From Bacteroidota bacterium (GTDB lineage Bacteria; Bacteroidota; Bacteroidia; Bacteroidales; JAGONC01): a DNA stretch of 64,000 bases. Positions 8,811-18,732 of this stretch are shown piece by piece. Numbering within the stretch: the first letter of the stretch is position 1; the number at the start of each line of letters is the position of its first letter. Location: the NCBI GenBank assembly GCA_026391695.1, contig JAPLDP010000078.1, forward strand, positions 1 through 64,000. Reading direction: 5' to 3'. Position numbers and translations under genes: made by a program. A model generated the notes under the pieces. It made no database searches and was not told the DNA's origin. It was given only the letters and a program-made list of their open reading frames with translations.

Positions 8811-9434
8811 TCAATCGTGTACTGACGGATAAAGGCGTTTCAATTTTATTCTGGCATCCTTTGTTGTAAACTGCCAATCTATTTTAGAATTCCTGTTATT
8901 TCGATCATACTCCCATGCCTCGACCTCGTCTATCATTTCATCCATTGTTGCAATCCGTCGCTTCAGACATTGTTTTGAAAGGACATTAAGTTCAATTTCT
9001 GCCATATTCTGCCATGATCCGTGTTTCGGGGTATTTATGAATTCAAACCGATCCCATAATACCTTTGCTTTTTCCGGAGAATACCTTTCATAAAATGAGC
9101 CAGAGACATGTGTTTTAAAATTATCCATCACCAGAGTAATTTTTTCTGCCTGTGGATACTGTAATGAAATGTCATTAACAAATTCTGCCCAATCTGTCTT
9201 GGTCTTTCTCTCGGTAATTTTTACCATACGTTTTCCCTTTAGGGGCTCATTAGCCATAAAAATATTACAAACCCCGTTTCGTACATATTCATAATCTATT
9301 CGTTGTTCCTGACCTGGTTCCATCTGTTCACCGGTTCTTGTTTCTCCTATCAACTGTTTTGGCGACTCATCCATACAAACCAGTGGATTGGCTTCATTAT
9401 AGGGCCGTTTATATACATCTAAAACCCGCTCCAT
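8811..9434 (-). CDS. IS630 family transposase, downstream frame (DDE catalytic domain)
   Basis: 207 aa counted from the first ATG. The frame is open back to about 9509, and that extension encodes the conserved KNALKPWRVKGWVIPP and NDSQFVADMERVLDVY segments, so the real product is a fusion with the upstream frame. Catalytic residues of the DDE/DDD domain appear as VCMDESPKQL (first Asp), LVMDNFKTH (second Asp) and MAEIELNVLSKQ (Glu). The stop codon lies inside the left terminal repeat, as is common in compact IS elements. Confidence 0.85.
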   Translation of the reverse strand: MERVLDVYKRPYNEANPLVCMDESPKQLIGETRTGEQMEPGQEQRIDYEYVRNGVCNIFMANEPLKGKRMVKITERKTKTDWAEFVNDISLQYPQAEKITLVMDNFKTHVSGSFYERYSPEKAKVLWDRFEFINTPKHGSWQNMAEIELNVLSKQCLKRRIATMDEMIDEVEAWEYDRNNRNSKIDWQFTTKDARIKLKRLYPSVHD

Positions 9435-9453
9435 GTCTGCAACAAATTGACTA

Positions 9454-9951
9454 TCATTGCCTGGCGGTATTACCCATCCTTTTACCCTCCAGGGTTTTAA
9501 AGCGTTTTTTTAAAACGGTTCGCACCGTTTCATATGAGATATTCTCTACATAATTAAGCTCTACCATTTTGTCCGCTAATAGACGCAGTGACCATCTGGC
9601 ATATCCCTTGGGAGGCTTCCCACAACTCAAGGCTACGAGATGAGCTTCAACATCACCATCTGCCTTGCGTTCGTATTTCCGCTCTGACTCCTTTCGTTCC
9701 AGGGCGGCATCGAAACCATCTTCTACAAACCGCTTTTTAACACGGTCAATTGTTCGCATACCAATTTTTAAAACCTTTGCCATTTCTTCATTGGTCACTC
9801 TTTCGAAATGCTCGCCCCGGTCGCAATTGAGCAAGATATATGCACTCCTGAAACGTTGAGAGGTATGAGTGCCTTTATTGATTATTGACATAAGCTCTTC
9901 TCTTTCTTCTTCAGTTAATGTAACTTTGTATGTGATTCTGTTCTTTGCCAT
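9454..9951 (-). CDS. IS630 family transposase, upstream frame (helix-turn-helix DNA-binding domain)
   Basis: 165 aa. The N-terminal winged helix-turn-helix region of IS630 transposases is recognisable (NEEMAKVLKIGMRTIDRVKKRF and the following GKPPKGYARWSLRLLADKM). The frame ends about 55 bases after a run of seven A on the coding strand (plus-strand T7 at 9505-9511). The downstream catalytic frame becomes open within that A-run. A change of frame by +1 or -2 at the A7 tract would restore a single transposase, so either programmed frameshifting/transcript slippage or an indel separates the two parts. Confidence 0.85.
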   Translation of the reverse strand: MAKNRITYKVTLTEEEREELMSIINKGTHTSQRFRSAYILLNCDRGEHFERVTNEEMAKVLKIGMRTIDRVKKRFVEDGFDAALERKESERKYERKADGDVEAHLVALSCGKPPKGYARWSLRLLADKMVELNYVENISYETVRTVLKKRFKTLEGKRMGNTARQ

Positions 9952-9967
9952 AGCTTTTTATTTTTGG

Positions 9968-9999
9968 CAAAGATAATAAATATTTACGTCATATTACAA
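9968..9999 (-). promoter_or_regulatory. Transposase promoter inside the IS630 end
   Basis: On the minus strand: TTG (9999-9997), 21 bases, TATCTTTG (9975-9968), 17 bases before the ATG at 9951. The TTG lies in the terminal inverted repeat. The element thus carries a host-adapted Bacteroidota promoter. Confidence 0.6.
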
Positions 10000-10026
10000 T
10001 TGACATGACACTAGTTTTAAAAAGAA

Positions 10027-11559
10027 TTAAATTGATTTCGAAAATGCTTCAACAGCTCTACTAATCCTACGGATTACCTCTTCTTTCCCGATGGCCTCCA
10101 TGATATCGGTCAGGTGCGGGCCGAGGCTGGCGCCGACAAGGCATAACCGCAACGCATTCATCACCTGGCCTATCCCATAGCCCTTTTGCTCAATCCATTC
10201 TTTTAGCCTGGCTTCGATGTCAGAAGATATAAAAGGCTCAATACCTTTAATGAAATCAGCAGCTTCTGTCATGATTTTTGGCGTATCTTCCTTCCATCTC
10301 TTTTTTACTACCTCGGTATCATAACTTTCCGGTGCCTTAAAGAAGAACCAGGATTGGTCCAACATCTCATTCACAAAATCCACCCTTTCTTTGACCAATC
10401 CAACAACACGTGTTACAAATTCATCTGGTGCACTGATGCCTCTAGATTTGAGAATCGGCTGAAAAAGTGCTGTCAGCTCTTCATTGGTTCTTTTCTGTAA
10501 ATACTGATGATTGAACCATTTAGCTTTTTCAAAGTCGAACCGCGACCCGGATTTACCCACTTTTTCAATGGAAAAGGCATCGATAAGTTCATCCATGGAA
10601 AAGAGCTCCTGTTCTGTTCCCGGATTCCATCCCAGGAAAGCCAGGATATTGACAAAGGCTTCGGGGAAATACCCGGATTCTCTATAACCTGAAGAAATCT
10701 CTTTTGTGTCGGGGTCAACCCATTGCAGGGGGAAGACAGGAAATCCCAGCCTGTCGCCGTCGCGTTTGCTCAGCTTTCCTTTTCCGTCGGGTTTGAGAAG
10801 GAGGGGAAGGTGGGCAAATTTTGGCTCATCCCATCCAAAAGCCCTGTAAAGCAGCGCATGGAGAGGCAGCGACGGCAACCATTCCTCGCCACGGATCACA
10901 TGGGAAATCTCCATAAGATGATCATCCACAATATTGGCCAGATGATAAGTGGGCATGCCATCCGATTTGAACAGGACCTTGTCGTCAAGCGTGGATGTAT
11001 GCACCACCACCCAATCTCTTATCTCATCATAAACCTTTACATCTTCATTTTCAGGAATTTTGAAACGGATCACATAATTATGGCCTGCTACGAGGCGATT
11101 TTTAATATCTCCGGAAGGAAGTGAAAGAGAATTTTTCATCGACAAGCGCGAGAGGTAGCTATAACTGGTATTCAAAGCTTTTTCATTTTCGAGCCTTTTT
11201 CTCATCTCTTCAATTTCCCCAGCGGTATCGAATGCATAATAGGCATGGCCATTACGTACCAGCTCTTCGGCATACTGCCTGTAGATCGATTGCCGTTCCG
11301 ACTGGCGGTACGGGGCAAAAAGCCCTCCCTCCCTGATGCCCTCGTCAAATTTAATTCCCGTCCATTCCAGCGATTCAATGATATAATTCTCTGCGCCGGG
11401 AATAAATCGCGCCTGGTCGGTATCTTCGATCCTGAGTATGAACTTACCGCCATTTTTCCGTGCAAAGAGGTAATTATACAGGGCTGTTCTCACCCCACCG
11501 ATGTGAAGTGGCCCTGTCGGGCTGGGGGCAAAACGCACCCTGATCGTTTTTTTATCCAT
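10027..11559 (-). CDS. gltX: Glutamyl-tRNA synthetase
   Basis: 510 aa class I enzyme that charges tRNA-Glu. The HIGH-type motif is HIGG at residues 19-22 ([20 protein letters not shown]) and the KMSKS-type motif is KLSKRDG. The GluRS signature [10 protein letters not shown] and the helical anticodon-binding C-terminus are present, so the length and fold are complete. It lies directly beside the IS630 insertion, which ends 13 bases past its stop codon, so its 3' flank may have been changed by the insertion. Divergent from the M49-like peptidase gene. Confidence 0.97.
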   Translation of the reverse strand: MDKKTIRVRFAPSPTGPLHIGGVRTALYNYLFARKNGGKFILRIEDTDQARFIPGAENYIIESLEWTGIKFDEGIREGGLFAPYRQSERQSIYRQYAEELVRNGHAYYAFDTAGEIEEMRKRLENEKALNTSYSYLSRLSMKNSLSLPSGDIKNRLVAGHNYVIRFKIPENEDVKVYDEIRDWVVVHTSTLDDKVLFKSDGMPTYHLANIVDDHLMEISHVIRGEEWLPSLPLHALLYRAFGWDEPKFAHLPLLLKPDGKGKLSKRDGDRLGFPVFPLQWVDPDTKEISSGYRESGYFPEAFVNILAFLGWNPGTEQELFSMDELIDAFSIEKVGKSGSRFDFEKAKWFNHQYLQKRTNEELTALFQPILKSRGISAPDEFVTRVVGLVKERVDFVNEMLDQSWFFFKAPESYDTEVVKKRWKEDTPKIMTEAADFIKGIEPFISSDIEARLKEWIEQKGYGIGQVMNALRLCLVGASLGPHLTDIMEAIGKEEVIRRISRAVEAFSKSI

Positions 11560-11579
11560 GAAAACCTGAATTTGAGCCG

Positions 11580-11587
11580 CAAAGATA
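11580..11587 (-). promoter_or_regulatory. Candidate -7 box of gltX
   Basis: TATCTTTG on the minus strand, 21 bases before the gltX ATG. No clear TTG is found at -33. Confidence 0.45.
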
Positions 11588-11599
11588 ATAAATCCTCCT

Positions 11600-11629
11600 T
11601 TGAAAAGTTATTGAAATTGCGTACTTTCG
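11600..11629 (+). promoter_or_regulatory. Candidate promoter of the M49-like peptidase gene
   Basis: TTG (11600-11602), 19 bases, TACTTTCG (11622-11629), one base off TAnnTTTG and 31 bases before the ATG. It is interleaved with the gltX promoter in a short divergent spacer. Confidence 0.4.
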
Positions 11630-11659
11630 TCGGCTCAATAACTTAATATCCCAACCTTT

Positions 11660-13357
11660 ATGAATTACAAGACAATTACTTATTTTATTGCTTTACTGCC
11701 TGTCATTTTTATTGCAGGCTGTAAATATGAAAAATCTTCCGAAGAGATGGAAAACCAATATTCAGGAGTAATCGCGGCTGATGCAGCTTTTACACCTATA
11801 TCACCGGAGATTGTAAAAGCACGGCTTGCTTCCTATGCGCCAGTGGAATTAAAGGCTGATATCAGTCATCTCAGCGTAAAGGAAAAACAAATCCTTTCCA
11901 TATTATTTGATATTGCCGATATTATGGATGACATATACTGGCAGCAGACCCTTGGCAATAAGCAAGCTTTCCTTAACCGCTTGCAGGATGAAAGCACAAA
12001 ACAGTTTGCCATGCTTAACTACGGACCATGGGACCGTTTAAACGACAATGAATCGTTTATCAAGGAGATAGGTGAGAAACCTGCCGGGGCAAACTTCTAT
12101 CCACTGGACATGACGAATGAGGAGTTTGAAGCATTGAATGATCCCAATAAGACAAGTTTATACACACTTATCAGGCGAAATGATGATAAATCGTTACGTA
12201 TAGTCTGGTATCATGAAGCTTATGCGAGCAAGGTCAAAAAAGCCGCTGATCTGATGAAACAAGCCGCTGCGCTTGCTGAAGATGAAGGTCTGAAAAAATA
12301 CCTGACCCTCCGTGCTGACGCATTACTCACCGACAATTGTCAACCCAGTGATTTTGCCTGGATGGAAATGAAAACATCGAACATTGATTTTGTGGTCGGT
12401 CCTATCGAAAACTATGAGGATGCGTTGTATGGTTATAAAGCGGCGCAGGAGTCATTTATACTTATAAAAGACAGTGAGTGGAGCCAAAGGCTTGTTAAAT
12501 ATACAGCCTTACTGCCCGAACTTCAGAAAGGTCTTCCTGTTGAAGAACAATATAAGAGTGAAACACCCGGTTCAGGTTCGGACCTGAATGCTTATGAAGT
12601 CATATATTATGCCGGCAATGCCAATGAAGGGGGCAAGACCATTGCCATCAACCTGCCCAATGATGAGGAGGTGCAGCTCAAAGCCGGCTCCAGGCGGTTA
12701 CAGCTTAAGAACTCCATACAGGCCAAATTTGAAAATATCCTGATGCCTATTGCCAAAGTGCTTATCGATTCCGCACAACTTAAACATGTTAAATTCAACG
12801 CCTTTTTCGAGAACATCATGTTCCATGAGGTAGCACATGGTCTGGGCATTAAAAACACGATCACCGGACAGGGACCTGTCAGAAGCGCTTTGAAGGAGCA
12901 GTACTCATCAATGGAAGAAGCCAAAGCCGACATCATGGGACTTTATCTTGTCACCAAACTCTATGAGATGGGGGAACTTAAGGAAGGGGAGGTGATGGAC
13001 AATTACATTACATTCTTTGCCGGTATATTCCGCTCCTGCCGCTTTGGTGCTGCCGATGCACACGGAAAATCAAACATGATCCAGTTCAATTATTTCACTG
13101 AAAAAGACGTCTTCAAGCGGAATGAAAACGGGACCTATTTTGTCGATTTTGATAAAATGAAGGAAGCGGTTATATCCCTTATGCAGAACATTATTCATAT
13201 TGAAGGCGATGGAAATTATGCTCAGTCAAAGCAATGGATTGAGCAAAAAGGGATTATTATTCCGCAACTGAAGGCTGACATTGACCGGGTCAATACATCA
13301 AATATTCCAGTAGACATCGTCTTCATCCAGGGAAAGAAGATAATGGGCCTGCAATGA
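11660..13357 (+). CDS. Lipoprotein zinc metallopeptidase, family M49-like (dipeptidyl-peptidase III-like)
   Basis: 565 aa. The N-terminus is a lipoprotein signal with lipobox-like sequence (FIAGCKYEK, Cys about 21), so it is probably membrane-anchored in the periplasm or on the surface. The zinc motif HEVAH is at residues 389-393 and the third-ligand motif EEAKAD at 419-424. The DPP III family normally has HExxGH, but a shorter HExxH form is known in some bacterial members. The expected role is removal of dipeptides from the N-terminus of small peptides. It sits 81 bases upstream of a DPP7 gene on the same strand, which suggests cooperative peptide use. Confidence 0.82.
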   Translation: MNYKTITYFIALLPVIFIAGCKYEKSSEEMENQYSGVIAADAAFTPISPEIVKARLASYAPVELKADISHLSVKEKQILSILFDIADIMDDIYWQQTLGNKQAFLNRLQDESTKQFAMLNYGPWDRLNDNESFIKEIGEKPAGANFYPLDMTNEEFEALNDPNKTSLYTLIRRNDDKSLRIVWYHEAYASKVKKAADLMKQAAALAEDEGLKKYLTLRADALLTDNCQPSDFAWMEMKTSNIDFVVGPIENYEDALYGYKAAQESFILIKDSEWSQRLVKYTALLPELQKGLPVEEQYKSETPGSGSDLNAYEVIYYAGNANEGGKTIAINLPNDEEVQLKAGSRRLQLKNSIQAKFENILMPIAKVLIDSAQLKHVKFNAFFENIMFHEVAHGLGIKNTITGQGPVRSALKEQYSSMEEAKADIMGLYLVTKLYEMGELKEGEVMDNYITFFAGIFRSCRFGAADAHGKSNMIQFNYFTEKDVFKRNENGTYFVDFDKMKEAVISLMQNIIHIEGDGNYAQSKQWIEQKGIIIPQLKADIDRVNTSNIPVDIVFIQGKKIMGLQ

Positions 13358-13438
13358 TCATCACCTTAGAGGGAATTACAGGGAGATAAACAGGAGAAGG
13401 TAAAATCAGTCATTAACATTAACTAAAACCATTTTATC

Positions 13439-15592
13439 ATGAAGAAGTTATTTTTATTGATGCTTATGGTCATAGCCATGAGCTTTGGAAGTTTTGCATC
13501 TGATCCGCCCGATGAGGGCATGTGGCTGCCGATGTTTGTTGACAGGCTTAATTATACCGACATGCAGAAGATGGGTCTGAAGCTCACGGCTGAAGAGATA
13601 TACAGCATAAACAATTCAAGCCTGAAAGATGCTATTGTCGACTTCGGTCATTTCTGCACAGCCAGTGTTGTGTCACCTGACGGACTATTATTCACCAATC
13701 ATCATTGTGGTTATGATGCTATTCAGAAGCACAGTTCAGTCGACCATGATTATCTCACTGATGGTTTTTGGGCTATGACCAGGGAAGAGGAATTGCCAAA
13801 TGAAGGGCTGACTGCCACTTTTCTCATTCGCATGGAAGATGTGACAGCCAGGGTACTTGCAGATGTGAAAGACGATATGACTGAGAATGAACGGAATGAT
13901 ACTATTAACAAAGTGACCACCACACTTGAAGAGGAGGCCTCAGAGGACGGCAAATATGATGTAGAGGTGAACAGCTTTTTCAATGGGAATGAATATTATT
14001 TATTTGTTTATCTGACTTATAAGGATGTACGACTTGTTGGTGCACCACCCTCTTCCATTGGTAAATTTGGCGGTGACACCGATAACTGGATGTGGCCGCG
14101 GCATACAGGCGACTTCAGCATTTTCAGGATTTATACCGCGCCTGACGGAAGTCCTGCAACGTATTCGAAAGAAAACGTGCCTCTTAAGGCAAAATATGTT
14201 GTTCCGGTTTCTGTAAAAGGATACCAAAAGGAAGATTTTGCCATGGTATGGGGTTTTCCTGGCCAGACTGACCGTTACCGGAGTTCATACGGTGTTGACC
14301 TGACGCTTTACCACTCCGATCCTGCCATAATCGATTTTGGTAAGGTATTCCTGGATATTATGAAAGCAGATATGGATGCCAGTCCTGAAGTGAGAATTCA
14401 ATATGCCTCAACGCATGCACAGATAGCAAATTTTTGGAAGAATAAAGTCGGTGAAGCCCGTGATCTGAAGAGGTTGAAAGTCATCGATCAGAAAAAGGCC
14501 ATTGAGGAGCAATTCCAGACCTGGGTCAATGCTGATCCTGCCCGAAAGGAAAAGTACGGTTCAGTGCTGCAGGATATGGAAGAAGGATACAAAACCCTCG
14601 CCGATACTAAATCCCAGGAGGCCTTATGGTATTTTCAGGCGCCATTCTTTGCTTCCAAGATAATCACTTTTCCCTTGCAGCTTCGTAGCCTTCAGGCTGT
14701 TCTTGAAAAGAAAGACTATCAGCCTGCCGATCTGGAAGAATTTAAAGTTCAGGCTGAGGAGTATTTCAAGGACTACAATGCGGCATTGGAACAAAAACTT
14801 TTTGCTGCGGCCCTTAAACTGATCTATGATAAAGTTCCGGCTGACAAACATCCTGATATTTATACATCCCTCATCATGAAAAAATATAAGGGATGCTTCG
14901 ATGCCTTTGCTGCCGATGTTTTTAAGAAATCCATATTTGCCACAAAAGAGAATTTCATGACTTTTATCAATAAGCCTTCGCTAAAAAAATTTCAGAATGA
15001 CTTAGCCAATAAAACTACCCAGTCGTTCTTCACAGCATTTTCGACCCTGAATGCAGGAACTGGTAGCATTTCGGAAAAGCTCAGCCGTGACAAACGTCTG
15101 TTTGTTGCCGGTCTCAGGGAAATGATGAAAGACAAGGTTTTTTATCCTGATGCCAATTCAACAATGCGTTTTACCTATGGAAAGGTGCTGGATTATTATC
15201 CGGCCGATGCGGTACATTATAATTATATGACCTATCTCTCCGGTGTCATTGAAAAGGAAGATCCGACCAATGAGGAATTTATTGTTCCGGCAAAGCTGAA
15301 AGATTTATATCAGGCCAGGGATTATGGCAGGTATGGAAAAGACGGAAAGATGGTTGTATGCTTCCTGACCGATAATGATATAACAGGCGGAAACTCGGGC
15401 AGTCCTGTTCTCAATGGTAATGGTGAACTTATCGGCCTGGCGTTCGATGGCAACTGGGAGTCAATGAGTGGAAATATTGCTTTTGAGCCGGCATTGCAGA
15501 GATGTATCAACGTGGATATCCGTTACGTCCTGTTTATCATTGACAAGTTTGCCGGTGCGCAAAATATCATTAATGAACTGACTATCAGGTAG
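13439..15592 (+). CDS. Dipeptidyl-peptidase of family S46, DPP7 type
   Basis: 717 aa with signal peptide (LFLLMLMVIAMSFGSFA). It is a periplasmic serine exopeptidase that releases N-terminal dipeptides. The catalytic His region is TNHHCGYDA (His88/89) and the nucleophile Ser653 lies in GGNSGSP. The specificity position 18 residues after the Ser is Gly671 (FDGNWE), as in DPP7, rather than the Arg found there in the acid-specific DPP11. A preference for hydrophobic or broad P1 residues is inferred from this. Length is normal for the family. It probably works with the upstream M49-like peptidase in proteolytic amino-acid supply, which fits the amino-acid-derived acyl-CoA genes later in the window. 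Confidence 0.93.
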   Translation: MKKLFLLMLMVIAMSFGSFASDPPDEGMWLPMFVDRLNYTDMQKMGLKLTAEEIYSINNSSLKDAIVDFGHFCTASVVSPDGLLFTNHHCGYDAIQKHSSVDHDYLTDGFWAMTREEELPNEGLTATFLIRMEDVTARVLADVKDDMTENERNDTINKVTTTLEEEASEDGKYDVEVNSFFNGNEYYLFVYLTYKDVRLVGAPPSSIGKFGGDTDNWMWPRHTGDFSIFRIYTAPDGSPATYSKENVPLKAKYVVPVSVKGYQKEDFAMVWGFPGQTDRYRSSYGVDLTLYHSDPAIIDFGKVFLDIMKADMDASPEVRIQYASTHAQIANFWKNKVGEARDLKRLKVIDQKKAIEEQFQTWVNADPARKEKYGSVLQDMEEGYKTLADTKSQEALWYFQAPFFASKIITFPLQLRSLQAVLEKKDYQPADLEEFKVQAEEYFKDYNAALEQKLFAAALKLIYDKVPADKHPDIYTSLIMKKYKGCFDAFAADVFKKSIFATKENFMTFINKPSLKKFQNDLANKTTQSFFTAFSTLNAGTGSISEKLSRDKRLFVAGLREMMKDKVFYPDANSTMRFTYGKVLDYYPADAVHYNYMTYLSGVIEKEDPTNEEFIVPAKLKDLYQARDYGRYGKDGKMVVCFLTDNDITGGNSGSPVLNGNGELIGLAFDGNWESMSGNIAFEPALQRCINVDIRYVLFIIDKFAGAQNIINELTIR

Positions 15593-15600
15593 GTTTATTA

Positions 15601-15621
15601 AAAAGGGATGTCATCCCTTTT
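15601..15621. terminator. Bidirectional terminator between convergent genes
   Basis: The 8-bp stem aaaaggga/tccctttt with loop tgtca has A/T runs on both sides, placed between the converging DPP7 and TlpA-like genes. Confidence 0.75.
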
Positions 15622-15625
15622 ATTT

Positions 15626-16729
15626 TTATTTGATCTGAAAAATCTCATTCAGCTTTTTCGTCAGCTCTTCACCCCTCAGATTCCGGGCAATGATAATGCC
15701 TTCGGGATTCAAAAGCACATTGGAGGGAATAGAGTTGATACCGTATAATTTTCCGGCTTCATTACTCCAGTATTTCAGGTCCGACACGTTTGTCCAGGTA
15801 AGTTTATCCTTCTGAATAGCTTCCACCCATTTTGTTTTTTCTTTATCAAACGACACGCTCAATACGGTAAAACCTTTATCCTTAAAGGCATTAAAGTTAG
15901 CCACGACATTTGGATTTTCACCCCTGCACGGACCACACCAGGAGGCCCAGAAATCGACTAATATATATTTCCCCTTAAATGACGACAGGGTGACGGAATT
16001 ACCCGCTGTATCATTCATTGTAAAATCAATGGCAGGCTGGCCGACGACCACCCGCTTCAGCACATCCACACGCTGTTTCAGTTCCTGGACATATACGGTG
16101 CGGGCAAGCGATGTATCAAAGGCATTGACAAGAGGTTCAAGATCCTCAAGTTCAAACATGTAGGAATTGCTTCTGGCCAGGTAAGGTGAAATTATGCTAC
16201 TGGTGTGTTCGAGTATATATTTTTTCAAAAACTCCATTTGTTCATTATCAGCTGTTTCTATTTCAGCGTCCAGCCTCTTCATGAGCGTATCGTTGTTCGT
16301 ATCTTTAGCTTTCTGATACTGGTCGTAGAGATCATCAAGTTTTAAGTCGTATGGTGCAGATGCCTCTTCATATGAATCATATTCATCCTGAGCTTTTGAC
16401 CCCGTAATCATAACCATATCAACACTATCAATATGGCCGGTGAGGGTGATAACGGAATTTTCAATAAAAACCGGGAGATATGCTTTTAACCCTTCAAAAG
16501 TGATAAAGTGCCTGACCGGCATATCTACGTTACCAGTGAATGTAAATGTGCCATTGGTGACATTGGTAGAATCCAGCTTGACCCAGACACCTTCTTTTCG
16601 TGTTTCTATATAAGCCTTTCCGTCCTTCAATCCTCCTATAGTGCCATTGATAGTGTATAGGTTTGTTTTTTTTGTGGAACAGGAGAATATAAATAGGGTA
16701 ATCCCAAAAACCAGCAAAATTCTTTTCAT
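15626..16729 (-). CDS. TlpA/ResA-like thioredoxin lipoprotein with N-terminal DUF4369-like domain
   Basis: 367 aa. The lipoprotein signal ends in FIFSCST (Cys about 17). Residues about 25-130 look like the DUF4369 beta-domain typical of Bacteroidota periplasmic thioredoxins (YTINGTIGGLKDGKAYIE). A helical stretch with acidic and coiled character follows (about 130-215). The C-terminal 140 residues form an AhpC/TSA-thioredoxin fold with the redox motif WASWCGPC. It is likely a periplasmic disulfide reductase or peroxide-linked thioredoxin. Monocistronic; converges on DPP7. Confidence 0.9.
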   Translation of the reverse strand: MKRILLVFGITLFIFSCSTKKTNLYTINGTIGGLKDGKAYIETRKEGVWVKLDSTNVTNGTFTFTGNVDMPVRHFITFEGLKAYLPVFIENSVITLTGHIDSVDMVMITGSKAQDEYDSYEEASAPYDLKLDDLYDQYQKAKDTNNDTLMKRLDAEIETADNEQMEFLKKYILEHTSSIISPYLARSNSYMFELEDLEPLVNAFDTSLARTVYVQELKQRVDVLKRVVVGQPAIDFTMNDTAGNSVTLSSFKGKYILVDFWASWCGPCRGENPNVVANFNAFKDKGFTVLSVSFDKEKTKWVEAIQKDKLTWTNVSDLKYWSNEAGKLYGINSIPSNVLLNPEGIIIARNLRGEELTKKLNEIFQIK

Positions 16730-16926
16730 CTGGAATAGAATTAATTATACATATTATCGATTAAACTTTCTGCAAGTATAGGAATAATTTCCAGTTCTTT
16801 ATAAGAACATATAAAATTTTAAACATATTTCGTCAGTGAGCTTGCTCTTTTGCTATCAGATTTTTTTTAATTTGGCCTGATCATATAAACCGGAACCAGT
16901 TACAAACAATTTATACAATTTGTTTT

Positions 16927-18729
16927 ATGATACTATCGTCGTGGGATTGGATTATTATCGGATTATACTTGCTGGTGAGTATTTCCATCAGTATTTACAT
17001 GTCGAAACGTGCCAGTCGCAGTACGGGAGATTTCTTTTTAACCGGGCGCAACCTGCCCTGGTATATTGCAGGTACAAGTATGGTGGCGACAACGTTTGCG
17101 GCTGACACCCCCCTGGCTGTTACCGAGCTTGTGGCCCAGAATGGCATCGCAGGAAACTGGCTATGGTGGAACATGGTTTTCGGAGGCATGCTGACGGTAT
17201 TCTTCTTCGCCCGTTTATGGCGGAGGTCGGGTATTACCACCGACTGCGAGTTTGTCTCTATTCGTTATTCAGGCCGAGCGGCCGATTTCCTGAGAGGTTT
17301 CAGAGCGGTTTATATCGGTATATTCATGAACATGATTGTGATAGCCTGGGTCAACTTGGCCATGGCGAAAATATTAAAAGTCATGTTCCCTGAGCTGACT
17401 TTTTTGGGCATTTCGGAGGTGTCTTTTTTAGGGATGACCTTTACATCACATCTCCTGGTTGTGGGATGTATCATGATTTTTGTGGCTATATATTCATCCT
17501 TGTCTGGTTTATGGGGTGTATCATTTACTGATTCATTTCAGTTTGTCTTTGCTATGACAGGCTGCATCGTGCTGGCTGTTTTTGCATTGGGTGCGCCTCA
17601 AGTGGGAGGCATAGCCGGATTAAAGGAGAAGTTGCCGGAATGGGTATTTCATTTTACACCTGTTGTAGGAGATGCACATACAGCGTTGGGTACAGCAGGA
17701 GATGTCCTTAAGCTAAGCCTGACAGCCTTCATTGTTTATATTGGCATCCAATGGTGGGCTAGCTGGTATCCGGGTGCAGAACCTGGCGGCGGAGGTTATG
17801 TGGCTCAACGCATGATGTCGGCAAAAAATGAGAAACATTCCCTGCTAGCTACCTTATGGTTTCAGATCGCTCATTTTGCTGTCAGGCCTTGGCCATGGAT
17901 CATCGTCGCTCTTGCTACATTGATACTGTATCCCAATGAACCGGATAAAGGTGCGGCCTATGTCATGGTCATCCGTGACTTTTTACCATCAGGTCTCGTC
18001 GGATTCCTGTTGGCCGCATTTCTTGCCGCCTACATGTCAACTTTGGCTTCGCAGACCGTCTGGGGTACATCCTACATCATTAATGACCTGTTCCGCCCAT
18101 ATATTAAACCGGGAGGTGATGAGAAGTATTATATCAAGGTATCAAGGATCACCACCTTTCTCCTGTTGATTCTTTCTCTTATCGTGACCACACAATTTGA
18201 GAGGATCAGCGACGCATGGAAATTTATCCTGGCATGCAGCGCAGGTATCGGGCCTGTCTTGATCCTGCGGTGGTTCTGGTGGAGAATCAATGCCTGGTCG
18301 GAGATATCAGCCATGATTGCCCCCTATTTCATATATCCGGTTTTGAAATACTATGGTATAAGTTTCGAAGTCAGCCTGATGATCATTGTCGCCTGGTCAA
18401 CATTCATCTGGCTGACTATTACCTTTATCACAAAACCTACGTCTGAGGATCAGCTGAAATCTTTTTATGCCAGAGTGCATCCGGGGGGTAAGGGCTGGGA
18501 AAGGATATCCAGGCAAATACCCGAAATACAGGGAGATACAGGTTATAGATACCTGTTTGTAAATTGGGTTGCAGGTGCAGCAATGGTCCTCTTGTTTCTG
18601 TTCGGCATAGGGAAACTTATCTTCCATGAATACATATTTACGCTTATCTATTTTGCAGGTGCATTGCTTTGTGCTGCAATCATATACAGAAACATGAAAA
18701 AAATGGGTTGGGAGAAGGTTGCAAAATAG
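16927..18729 (+). CDS. Sodium:solute symporter family transporter
   Basis: 600 aa integral membrane protein with about 13-14 hydrophobic segments. The SSS-family N-terminus is clear (DWIIIGLYLLVSISI, then STGDFFLTGRNLPWY and MVATTFAADTPLAVTELV). The region matches inner-membrane Na+-coupled carriers of sugars, amino acids or organic anions. The substrate cannot be assigned. It converges on mreD with a 3-base gap. About 200 bases upstream contain no gene. Confidence 0.9.
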   Translation: MILSSWDWIIIGLYLLVSISISIYMSKRASRSTGDFFLTGRNLPWYIAGTSMVATTFAADTPLAVTELVAQNGIAGNWLWWNMVFGGMLTVFFFARLWRRSGITTDCEFVSIRYSGRAADFLRGFRAVYIGIFMNMIVIAWVNLAMAKILKVMFPELTFLGISEVSFLGMTFTSHLLVVGCIMIFVAIYSSLSGLWGVSFTDSFQFVFAMTGCIVLAVFALGAPQVGGIAGLKEKLPEWVFHFTPVVGDAHTALGTAGDVLKLSLTAFIVYIGIQWWASWYPGAEPGGGGYVAQRMMSAKNEKHSLLATLWFQIAHFAVRPWPWIIVALATLILYPNEPDKGAAYVMVIRDFLPSGLVGFLLAAFLAAYMSTLASQTVWGTSYIINDLFRPYIKPGGDEKYYIKVSRITTFLLLILSLIVTTQFERISDAWKFILACSAGIGPVLILRWFWWRINAWSEISAMIAPYFIYPVLKYYGISFEVSLMIIVAWSTFIWLTITFITKPTSEDQLKSFYARVHPGGKGWERISRQIPEIQGDTGYRYLFVNWVAGAAMVLLFLFGIGKLIFHEYIFTLIYFAGALLCAAIIYRNMKKMGWEKVAK

Positions 18730-18732
18730 CTC

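Larger units (their letters stand above)
8801..10013 (-). mobile_element. Complete IS630-family insertion sequence
   Basis: About 1.2 kb. The termini carry a 17-bp perfect inverted repeat (8799-8815 and 9999-10015, core gtgtcatgtcaat), imperfect for about 12 more bases. The dinucleotide TA at both edges (8801-8802, 10012-10013) fits the TA target duplication of IS630/Tc1-mariner elements. It contains the two transposase frames described below. Intact ends and frames suggest a recent insertion. It lies between the DUF4143-type ATPase and gltX and does not obviously break a gene. Confidence 0.88.
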
